A DNA stretch of 35,052 nt from an uncultured Mucilaginibacter sp. (GTDB lineage Bacteria; Bacteroidota; Bacteroidia; Sphingobacteriales; Sphingobacteriaceae). The notes under the pieces are model-generated. The model saw only the letters and a list, made by a program, of their open reading frames with translations. It was not told where the DNA came from and did not search any database. Of the stretch, positions 24,140 through 31,417 are shown piece after piece. Position 1 is the stretch's first letter; each line of letters opens with the position of its first letter. A program made the position numbers and the translations under genes. The stretch is taken from assembly GCA_903891475.1 (NCBI GenBank), contig CAITEP010000027.1:1-35052 (forward strand), read 5' to 3'.

Positions 24140-25009
24140 ATGATACATATTGATAATTTCAAATCAATTATTGACCGATATGAAGTGATTTTTTTTGATT
24201 CATTCGGGGTGGTAAAAAACTACAAAGGCTTAGTTGCTGGCATCGAAAGCACTTTTAATTATCTTGAAAAACAAAAAAAAGAATTCTACATAGTAACAAA
24301 CGACGCATCGAGAAGTCCTGAACAACTTGCAAATGGCTTTAAAAATATGGGGCTCAAAACCATATCGGCAAACCATATTGTTTCATCAGGTATGCTTACA
24401 AAAGAATATCTCGACCTAAAAGTTAATAACGGAATTGTTGCCTATTTAGGTACAGAAAACTCTGCTCACTATTTGGAATCGGCAAGCTTATTAACTTTAC
24501 CAGTGAGTAAAATAGATAATAACAATATCGATAAGGTAAATGCATTGGTTTTTTTGGACGACGAGGGTTTTAACTGGTTTGAGGATTTGAACAAAACAGT
24601 TAACATCCTAAGAAAGAGGACTATTCCGGTAATTGTTGCAAATACCGACTATGCCTATCCCCTATCAGTTAATGATGTTTCCATATCAATTGGTGGTATA
24701 GCGAGTATGATTGAGGGTATTGTTGGTAAGGAGTTTATCAGATTTGGTAAACCCGACTCGCAAATGTTCATGTTTGCCTACGACCTGATAAGAGAATATC
24801 GAACCATCAACAAAAAACAAATAGTAATGGTTGGCGATACTTTGCATACCGATATTTTAGGAGGAAATAAATTTGGGCTTGATACTGTTTTGGTGCTATC
24901 AGGTAATACATTAACTGTCGATGCCGAAACGAGCATTAAAACAACTGGCATTGTACCTACCTATATTTGCGAAAAAGCGGTTGTTGAATTGGATGAATTT
25001 GGCTTTTAA
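24140..25009 (+). CDS. HAD-IIA family protein lacking the second motif I aspartate
   Basis: A HAD-superfamily class IIA protein (NagD-like), 289 residues. Motif I is FFDSFGVV: the nucleophile Asp20 is present but the second Asp of DxD is Phe22. Motif II is TNDASRS at 53-59, motif III FGKPDSQ with Lys204, and motif IV VGDTLHTD with Asp233 and Asp238. The central cap between motifs II and III is the C2 type. In most HAD phosphatases the second Asp protonates the leaving group; proteins of this subgroup commonly have an aromatic there (such as DVWGV), so hydrolase activity may be weak or altered. It ends the operon-like run after the kinase-like gene. Its substrate is unknown. Confidence 0.8.
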   Translation: MIHIDNFKSIIDRYEVIFFDSFGVVKNYKGLVAGIESTFNYLEKQKKEFYIVTNDASRSPEQLANGFKNMGLKTISANHIVSSGMLTKEYLDLKVNNGIVAYLGTENSAHYLESASLLTLPVSKIDNNNIDKVNALVFLDDEGFNWFEDLNKTVNILRKRTIPVIVANTDYAYPLSVNDVSISIGGIASMIEGIVGKEFIRFGKPDSQMFMFAYDLIREYRTINKKQIVMVGDTLHTDILGGNKFGLDTVLVLSGNTLTVDAETSIKTTGIVPTYICEKAVVELDEFGF

Positions 25010-25094
25010 TTTTAAAACCTAAATTATATTTCTATCTGATTATTTGTTAAATTTTATTATTTATGCCTTTCAAAACAATACATAATATACACAA

Positions 25095-26828
25095 ATGAAA
25101 AAATCAATTTTTCAACTTTTTATCTTGATTTGGGTAATTAGTCATTTTACAGGCTTATGCTTTGCTCAAGAAATAGTAAAAAACGAAAGTCTCGACAAAA
25201 AATGGTGGAAAGAGGCAATTGTTTATCAAATATACCCACGTAGTTTTAAAGACAACAATGGCGATGGGATAGGTGATTTAAAGGGTATTATCTCCAAATT
25301 GGATTACATTAAAAGTTTAGGTGTTGATGCTATTTGGCTTAATCCTATTTATGGATCACCAAATGATGATAATGGTTACGATGTAAGTGATTACAGAGGA
25401 ATTATGAAAGATTTTGGAACCATGGAAGACTTTGATGCCTTGTTAAAGGGCTTGCACGATAGAGGAATTAAATTGATTATGGATTTGGTTGTTAACCACA
25501 GCAGCGATGAACATGAATGGTTTAAACAAAGTCGTAGTTCTCGCACTAGCCCGTACCGTAATTATTACCACTGGTGGAATGCCGAACAAGGTAAGCCGCC
25601 TTATAGGTATAGCTTATTTGACGTTAACCATGACGCTTGGCGATATGATTCATTAACAAATGCCTATTATTTGCACTACTTTTCGCGTAAACAACCGGAT
25701 TTGAATTGGGAAAACCCTAAACTGCGCCAAGAAGTATATGACATTATGAAATTTTGGGCCAATAAAGGTATTGATGGCTTCCGTCTGGATGCCTTTCAGT
25801 TTGCCGCCAAGGATACTACCTTTCCGGGTTTTCCAAAAGGCTTTGAAAAGAATTTTAACTTGTACTATGGCGTTCAAGGAAATTTACATGGTTATTTACA
25901 AGAAATGAACAAAGAAGTTTTGAGTAAATATAATGTGATGAGTGTTGCCGAAGGTGCCGGAAATACCAACGAAGACGCACATAATATGGTTGATGCCGAC
26001 CGCCACGAACTGAATATGGCATATGCTTTTGAAGCGGTTGATCTTGCTAAAAAGGAAGGTTATAGTTTGGTGCATTTTAAAGAAGTATTTACTAAATGGG
26101 ATAGCACTTTCGCAGATAAAGGGTGGTTATCCATATTTTTAGCTAACCATGACCAAGCCAGATTAGTTAGCAGATTTGGAAATGACAGCCCAGAATTCAG
26201 AGAGGCATCCTCTAAAATGCTTACTACCTTTATTATGACGATGAGAGGTACCCCCTATTATTATAATGGTGATGAATTGGGTATGACCAATTCAGGTTTT
26301 ACCAAAATTGAAGATTATAACGATGTAGCGACGCTTAATGAGTACCAACACCTAAAAAGTACAGGTGGGGATTTGAATAAGTTTTTAAGCCAAATACAAT
26401 TTTCTTGTCGTGACAACGGGCGAACACCCTTTCAATGGAATAGTAAAGAAAATGCAGGCTTTACCACAGGAAAGCCATGGCTTCAAGTAAATAAAAATTA
26501 TAAAATTATAAATGCGGAGACTCAAGAAAAAGACCCCACCTCGGTTTTAAATTATTTTAGAAAAATTGTAAAGTTTAGAAAAGACAATCCAATTTTAGTG
26601 TATGGTAAATATACACTACTAGATAAAAGTAATCCGGATACTTATTCCTTTACAAGAGAAATGAATGGTAAAAAGTTTTTGGTTTTATTAAATTTTTCGG
26701 CTAAACAATCAACGACAAATACCGGAATCAACTTTAAAAATACTGCCTTATTAATTGGGAATTTAAATAAGCCGTCAACTGATGGAACACTAAAGCCCTA
26801 TGAAGCGGTTATTTATCAGGTAAATTAA
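25095..26828 (+). CDS. Secreted GH13 alpha-glucosidase
   Basis: Hydrolyses alpha-glucosidic bonds of small oligosaccharides in the periplasm. A signal peptide runs to about residue 24. The GH13 set is complete: YQIYPRSFKDNNGDGIGD at 44-61, region I LVVNHSS at 131-137, region II GFRLDAF with nucleophile Asp232, region III SVAEGAG with acid/base Glu286, and region IV LANHDQAR with Asp353. The 577-residue length and the layout (N-terminal TIM barrel, then beta-sandwich) match the oligo-1,6-glucosidase/alpha-glucosidase branch. It is monocistronic or starts a pair with the GH5-like gene 128 nt downstream, where a weak terminator lies. Exact specificity is inferred. Confidence 0.93.
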   Translation: MKKSIFQLFILIWVISHFTGLCFAQEIVKNESLDKKWWKEAIVYQIYPRSFKDNNGDGIGDLKGIISKLDYIKSLGVDAIWLNPIYGSPNDDNGYDVSDYRGIMKDFGTMEDFDALLKGLHDRGIKLIMDLVVNHSSDEHEWFKQSRSSRTSPYRNYYHWWNAEQGKPPYRYSLFDVNHDAWRYDSLTNAYYLHYFSRKQPDLNWENPKLRQEVYDIMKFWANKGIDGFRLDAFQFAAKDTTFPGFPKGFEKNFNLYYGVQGNLHGYLQEMNKEVLSKYNVMSVAEGAGNTNEDAHNMVDADRHELNMAYAFEAVDLAKKEGYSLVHFKEVFTKWDSTFADKGWLSIFLANHDQARLVSRFGNDSPEFREASSKMLTTFIMTMRGTPYYYNGDELGMTNSGFTKIEDYNDVATLNEYQHLKSTGGDLNKFLSQIQFSCRDNGRTPFQWNSKENAGFTTGKPWLQVNKNYKIINAETQEKDPTSVLNYFRKIVKFRKDNPILVYGKYTLLDKSNPDTYSFTREMNGKKFLVLLNFSAKQSTTNTGINFKNTALLIGNLNKPSTDGTLKPYEAVIYQVN

Positions 26829-26850
26829 ATTAGTTATTTTTCAAATATTC

Positions 26851-26884
26851 AAAAGTCGTCCTAAGAGATATTTGACTTTTTTTT
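26851..26884 (+). terminator. Weak terminator after the GH13 gene
   Basis: AAAAGTC and GACTTTT (26851-26857, 26874-26880) form a 7-bp stem with a 16-nt loop followed by TTTT. The loop is long, so the call is modest. Confidence 0.4.
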
Positions 26885-26956
26885 ATTTTAATAATATCCC
26901 TTAAAATGATATTAATTACCAACTTTGATTTACCAAATATTAAAAATGAAATCCCG

Positions 26957-28027
26957 ATGAAGCAAATAGCCAAATTATTTTTTTTAACTATTTTACTATT
27001 ATCAGTTTTATCGGTTAATGCCCAAATTAACTTGACTGATTCGTCAAATATTTGGTCGACACAAAAAGCAAATGCGTGGTATGCTAATCATAAATGGATC
27101 AATGGTGCAAACTTTACACCTAGTACAGCCATCAACCAATTAGAAATGTGGCAGGCCGATACCTTTGACTCTAGAACCATTGATCGTGAATTAGGTTACG
27201 CTGAGAGTATTGGGTTTAATACAATGAGGGTGTTTTTACATAGCTTAGCATGGGATGCAGACAAAACTGGGTTTAAAAAACGAGTTAATAACTACCTGAC
27301 AATTGCCGATAAACACCATATACAAACTATTTTTGTATTTTTTGATGATTGCTGGAATGCCCAACCAAAAGCCGGTAAACAACCAGAACCGAAACTTGGT
27401 ATACATAATTCTGGTTGGGTACAAGACCCGGGTAGAGAATTGAACAATGTTGATTATGTACAAATTAGAGCATATGTAGAAGATATTTTGACAAGCTTTA
27501 AGCATGATAAAAGAATACTTTTATGGGATTTATATAACGAACCTGGGAATAGCGGTAAAGGAGAAAAGTCCTTCGAGTTATTATCATCAATATTTAAATG
27601 GGCACATGCTATAAAACCAGATCAACCGGTTAGTGCCGGTTTGTGGAATTGGGATTTTAAAAAACTAAATGATTTCCAAATAAAAAATTCAGATGTAATT
27701 ACCTATCATGATTATGATAGCCCGGAAAATCATCAACAAAAAATTCAAGAACTCAAAAAAATTGGGAAACCCTTAATTTGCACTGAATACATGGCAAGAT
27801 TAAGAAACAGTACATTTGAAAACACCATGCCAATGTTAAAAAAAGAAAGTATTGGAGCTATAAATTGGGGATTAGTGAGTGGTAAAACTAACACAATTTA
27901 TGCTTGGGATACTCCAATTCCAAATGGTGAAGAGCCTAAATTATGGTTTCATGATATATTTAGAAAAAATGGTGAACCCTATAAAAAAGAAGAAATAGAA
28001 TTGATTAAAAAGTTAAATGAAAAATAG
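26957..28027 (+). CDS. Secreted GH5-like glycoside hydrolase
   Basis: A retaining TIM-barrel glycosidase, likely acting on a beta-linked plant or microbial glycan outside the cytoplasm. The ATG at 26957 begins MKQIAKLFFLTILLLSVLSVNAQ, a signal peptide; an in-frame ATG at 26906 would place it after a poor extension. The acid/base glutamate is Glu195 in YNEPG and the nucleophile is Glu277 in CTEYMAR, as in clan GH-A. Other family-like parts are NTMRVFLHSLAW and HDYDSP. About 356 residues. It follows GH13 and precedes a glycosyltransferase-like gene. The closest annotated relatives are commonly called 1,4-beta-xylanases or cellulase-family proteins, so the substrate name should be held loosely. 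Confidence 0.85.
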   Translation: MKQIAKLFFLTILLLSVLSVNAQINLTDSSNIWSTQKANAWYANHKWINGANFTPSTAINQLEMWQADTFDSRTIDRELGYAESIGFNTMRVFLHSLAWDADKTGFKKRVNNYLTIADKHHIQTIFVFFDDCWNAQPKAGKQPEPKLGIHNSGWVQDPGRELNNVDYVQIRAYVEDILTSFKHDKRILLWDLYNEPGNSGKGEKSFELLSSIFKWAHAIKPDQPVSAGLWNWDFKKLNDFQIKNSDVITYHDYDSPENHQQKIQELKKIGKPLICTEYMARLRNSTFENTMPMLKKESIGAINWGLVSGKTNTIYAWDTPIPNGEEPKLWFHDIFRKNGEPYKKEEIELIKKLNEK

Positions 28028-28156
28028 GTTTTTAATATTTTTGCCAGTTAAAACAATAGTTCCTAAAGTAGTTAACATTAAATTAATCCGTATTTGTAGT
28101 TCCTATAATTGCTTATAAAACCTTAATATTGGGAAATTTTAATATAACAAATTAAT

Positions 28157-28951
28157 ATGCTATATACTCTTTACCGTATATCTGATGGAAGTAATATAAA
28201 AGAAAAAATAAATCATGCAGATAAAATTTATTGTTTAAAAAACTTTTTAGAGGTTTTTGGGGGTGAAGGATTAATTGTATTTGCCGACAATTGTAAGGAA
28301 AAAACAATTAATGATATAAAGGCATTAAATGTTAAAATATTTGAATTAGGTGGCTTAGGCAATGCAAACTCATTTAAATATATTCTTGATTATGCAATTG
28401 AAAACTTTAATGATAGTGATTATGTATATTTTTTGGAAGATGATTATTTGCATTTAAATGGCGCAAAAGAGACTCTTTTAGAAGGCCTTGAAATAGCAGA
28501 TTACGTAACACTTTATGATCATCCTGATAAATATATTAGCTTTAATGATGATGGCGATAACCCTTTTATAATAAACGGTGGCGAAGAAAGTAAAGTTTTT
28601 TTAACAAAATCGTCTCATTGGAAAATTACAAATTCTACCACCATGACCTTTGCTTCAAGTGTAAAAACATTAAAAAGTGATTACAAAGAATGGTCATTTT
28701 ACAAATCAAATGATTTTATGGCATTTCAAAAAATTGCTAATTATCAATTAAGGTTTAATACTAAAATTCAAGTAATAAAAAACAAAACTGGAAAAAGAGC
28801 AAGTATTGGTAAGAAAATAAAAAACACTTTTAGATTTTTTAAAAACTCAATAGTTGGAAAAAATAAAATTTTAATTGTTTCAATTCCTGGAAAATCAACA
28901 CATGCTGAATTAAAGTACCTTTCCCCATTAACTGATTGGAATTCAATTTGA
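28157..28951 (+). CDS. Glycosyltransferase-like protein (GT-A type)
   Basis: The 264-residue cytoplasmic protein begins MLYTLYRISDGSN, has a GT-A-like layout and an acidic metal-binding-type motif YFLEDDYLH at about 94-102 (Asp-Asp-Tyr). The C-terminus ends KYLSPLTDWNSI, which I recall from similar family 2-like glycosyltransferases. It is notably AT-rich and lysine-rich relative to neighbours, and lies between two secreted sugar enzymes with which it shares no clear pathway. It could be a horizontally acquired gene. The sugar donor and acceptor are unknown. The start is the first in-frame ATG and gives a strand-like N-terminus. An inverted repeat follows its stop. Confidence 0.6.
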   Translation: MLYTLYRISDGSNIKEKINHADKIYCLKNFLEVFGGEGLIVFADNCKEKTINDIKALNVKIFELGGLGNANSFKYILDYAIENFNDSDYVYFLEDDYLHLNGAKETLLEGLEIADYVTLYDHPDKYISFNDDGDNPFIINGGEESKVFLTKSSHWKITNSTTMTFASSVKTLKSDYKEWSFYKSNDFMAFQKIANYQLRFNTKIQVIKNKTGKRASIGKKIKNTFRFFKNSIVGKNKILIVSIPGKSTHAELKYLSPLTDWNSI

Positions 28952-28952
28952 A

Positions 28953-28973
28953 TTTTTCTAAATTTTAGAAAAA
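28953..28973 (+). repeat. Hairpin between the glycosyltransferase stop and the aldose epimerase start
   Basis: TTTTTCTA and TAGAAAAA pair over 8 bp with a 5-nt loop. It ends 2 nt before the ATG at 28976, so in RNA it could cover the ribosome landing site. No T-run follows, so it is not a typical terminator. Confidence 0.45.
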
Positions 28974-28975
28974 AT

Positions 28976-30151
28976 ATGATATTTAGATTATCAAGCTTTT
29001 ACTGGGTGGCAATATGCCTTTGTGCATTATACTTGCCAGCCTGTATTAATGGCACAATAAAAACAACCGAAACAATAATGTCAGACACTACGGCACAAAT
29101 ATCACTACCTAAACCAGAAGGATTTGAAAAAATAATTGATGGAAAGCAAACACATTATTTTGCATTAAAAAATAAAAATGGTATTCAAGCATCATTTACC
29201 GATTATGGTGCACATTTAGTTGGCTTATTGGTACCTGATAAAAATGGCAAGTTAACAGATGTTGTAGTAGGTTTTAATGATATAGAAGGATACCAAAAAA
29301 CGCTAAGTGCGTATTATGGTGCTACCATTGGACGTTATGGAAATCGTATTGCAAATGGTAAATTTAACTTGGATGGCAAAGAATATAACCTGTTTATAAA
29401 CAACAAACCGAATACGCTTCATGGTGGAAAAAAAGGTTTTAATGATGTTGTTTGGGATGCAAAACAGATTAATGACCAGGTGGTTAAATTTAATTACTTA
29501 TCAAAAGATATGGAAGAAGGTTATCCTGGCAACCTAAATTGCAAGGTTACTTACGAACTAACTAATGACAATGCCATTAAAATTAGTTATGAAGCCACAA
29601 CTGATAAGGCTACCGTAATAAATTTGACCAACCATTCGTACTTTAACCTGAATGGTATTGGGAGTGGAACAATCTTAAATCATATCGTACAGCTTAAAGC
29701 TTCAAATTTTACCCCGATTGATGAAAATTTAATTCCAACTGGCGAAATAAAAACAGTTATTGGTACTCCATTTGATTTTTTAATTCCAACAGAAATTGGT
29801 AAACGTATTAATGAAAAGGAACAACAAATTTTAAATGGAAAGGGATACGACCATAACTTTGTTCTGGATAAGCACGATATAAATCAACCAATTGCAACAA
29901 TTATTGGTGATAAAAGTGGTATTAAAATGGAAATTTACACCTCAGAACCTGGTATGCAATTTTATAGCGGTAATTTTATGAATGGTGCTAATACTGAATT
30001 AGGCGGCCAAAAAGACATTAACCGTAGTGCCTTTGCAATGGAAACCCAACACTTTCCCGATTCGCCAAATAAAACACAATTTCCAAGCACCGTTTTACGA
30101 CCTGGTGAAACCTATAAATCATTTACAATTTATAAGTTCATCTCTAAATAG
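28976..30151 (+). CDS. Aldose 1-epimerase lipoprotein (GalM-like)
   Basis: Interconverts alpha and beta anomers of aldoses, feeding sugars freed by the neighbouring glycosidases. The 391-residue protein has an N-terminal lipoprotein signal with LYLPAC (lipobox Cys), so it is exported. The galactose-mutarotase set is present: GRYGNRIANGKF, the catalytic His in NLTNHSYFNL and the catalytic Glu in AFAMETQHFPDSPN. It is full length. An in-frame ATG at codon 35 (MSDTTAQ) would drop the signal, so 28976 is preferred. It is convergent with the pta-ackA operon, and its 3' end is 33 nt from the ackA hairpin. Confidence 0.93.
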   Translation: MIFRLSSFYWVAICLCALYLPACINGTIKTTETIMSDTTAQISLPKPEGFEKIIDGKQTHYFALKNKNGIQASFTDYGAHLVGLLVPDKNGKLTDVVVGFNDIEGYQKTLSAYYGATIGRYGNRIANGKFNLDGKEYNLFINNKPNTLHGGKKGFNDVVWDAKQINDQVVKFNYLSKDMEEGYPGNLNCKVTYELTNDNAIKISYEATTDKATVINLTNHSYFNLNGIGSGTILNHIVQLKASNFTPIDENLIPTGEIKTVIGTPFDFLIPTEIGKRINEKEQQILNGKGYDHNFVLDKHDINQPIATIIGDKSGIKMEIYTSEPGMQFYSGNFMNGANTELGGQKDINRSAFAMETQHFPDSPNKTQFPSTVLRPGETYKSFTIYKFISK

Positions 30152-30184
30152 TGCAAGACAACATTTTAGATAATTTACCTTTAA

Positions 30185-30214
30185 AATTTACTGAAAAAAC
30201 TATTTCAGTAAATT
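30185..30214 (-). terminator. Terminator hairpin over the ackA stop codon
   Basis: AATTTACTGAAA (30185-30196) and TTTCAGTAAATT (30203-30214) form a perfect 12-bp stem with a 6-nt loop, containing the ackA stop codon (plus-strand CTA at 30200-30202). On the minus strand a short T-run (TTTTAAA) follows, in keeping with intrinsic termination of pta-ackA. It could also stop plus-strand transcription from the epimerase gene. Confidence 0.6.
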
Positions 30215-31396
30215 AAAACATTGATTAGCAATTTCAAGTTCTTCATTTGTTGGAATCACTAATATTTTAACTTTGGAATTCTCAAAATTTAATTCTCTTA
30301 AACGATTATCATTTAATTCGTTTTTTACTTCATCAAATTGAATACCAAGATATTCCATATCAACACATACCATTTCCCTAATTAATTGATCGTTTTCCCC
30401 CACCCCAGCTGTAAAAACAATTGCATCCAAACCATTTAAGGCTGCCATATAAGCACCTATGTATTTTTTAATTCTATAGGCATACATTTCATAAGCTAAC
30501 TTCGCACCTTCATCACCAGCTTCAATTGCCTTTCTTATATCTCTCATGTCGCTATGACCAGTAAGTCCTAACATGCCACTTTTTTTATTCAATAAATTAT
30601 TCACTTCATCCGGTTTGTAACCTAAAGTATTTACAAGATAGAATATTACAGTCGGGTCGATATCTCCACTTCTGGTACCCATAATTAGTCCGCTTAGTGG
30701 GCCAAAACCCATGCTGGTATCAATACACTTACCTTTTTTTATAGCAGCGATGCTACATCCATTTCCTAAATGTATACTTATTAATTTTAGCTGATCATTC
30801 TTAAGGTATTGAGCTGCTTTTTCTGAAATAAATTTATGGCTTGTACCATGAAATCCGTAAGCCCTAATATTATTTTCATCATAAAAAGTATTTGGGATAG
30901 CGTATCTATAGGCAATTGCCGGCATAGTTTGGTGAAAAGCAGTATCAAAAATTAAAACTTGTTTTGCTTTACAAAAAACCTTTCCGGACACTTGAATTCC
31001 TTGATAACCTGCAGGATTGTGTAATGGCGCTAATTGAAAGGTCGATTTCAATTTTTCCATTACCTCCTCAGTTACTATAGTAGGTTGTGTAAATGTTTCA
31101 CCCCCATGAACTATTCTATGCCCAACAACTTCAATATCATTGCTTGATAAAATTACACCATATTCCTGATCAACTAATAATTCGCTCACCTTACTTAATG
31201 CAATTTCATGATTGGCATCATTAAGAGGTAAAATGATAGATTTTTCAATCCCATTTATAAAAGTTTTATGGTTAATTTTAGTATTATCCATACCAATTCG
31301 CTCAACCATACCAATGCATATTGGCTTGGAAGATGGCATATTAAATAATTGATATTTGATAGAGCTACTACCTGTATTAATTACAAAAATATTCAT
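30200..31396 (-). CDS. ackA: Acetate kinase
   Basis: Converts acetyl phosphate and ADP to acetate and ATP. The 398-residue protein has the ASKHA-fold start NTGSSSIKYQLF, the HRIVHGGE block, FHGTSHKFISEKA, GNGCSIAAI and LIMGTRSGDIDP, plus GVGENDQ at the C-terminal lobe. Length and motifs are normal. It is the second gene of pta-ackA, 21 nt after pta, so the pair is cotranscribed on the minus strand. It ends in a perfect 12-bp hairpin that contains the stop codon. Confidence 0.97.
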   Translation of the reverse strand: MNIFVINTGSSSIKYQLFNMPSSKPICIGMVERIGMDNTKINHKTFINGIEKSIILPLNDANHEIALSKVSELLVDQEYGVILSSNDIEVVGHRIVHGGETFTQPTIVTEEVMEKLKSTFQLAPLHNPAGYQGIQVSGKVFCKAKQVLIFDTAFHQTMPAIAYRYAIPNTFYDENNIRAYGFHGTSHKFISEKAAQYLKNDQLKLISIHLGNGCSIAAIKKGKCIDTSMGFGPLSGLIMGTRSGDIDPTVIFYLVNTLGYKPDEVNNLLNKKSGMLGLTGHSDMRDIRKAIEAGDEGAKLAYEMYAYRIKKYIGAYMAALNGLDAIVFTAGVGENDQLIREMVCVDMEYLGIQFDEVKNELNDNRLRELNFENSKVKILVIPTNEELEIANQCFNLLK

Positions 31397-31417
31397 TCAG
31401 TATTTTTATGGTAAGTA

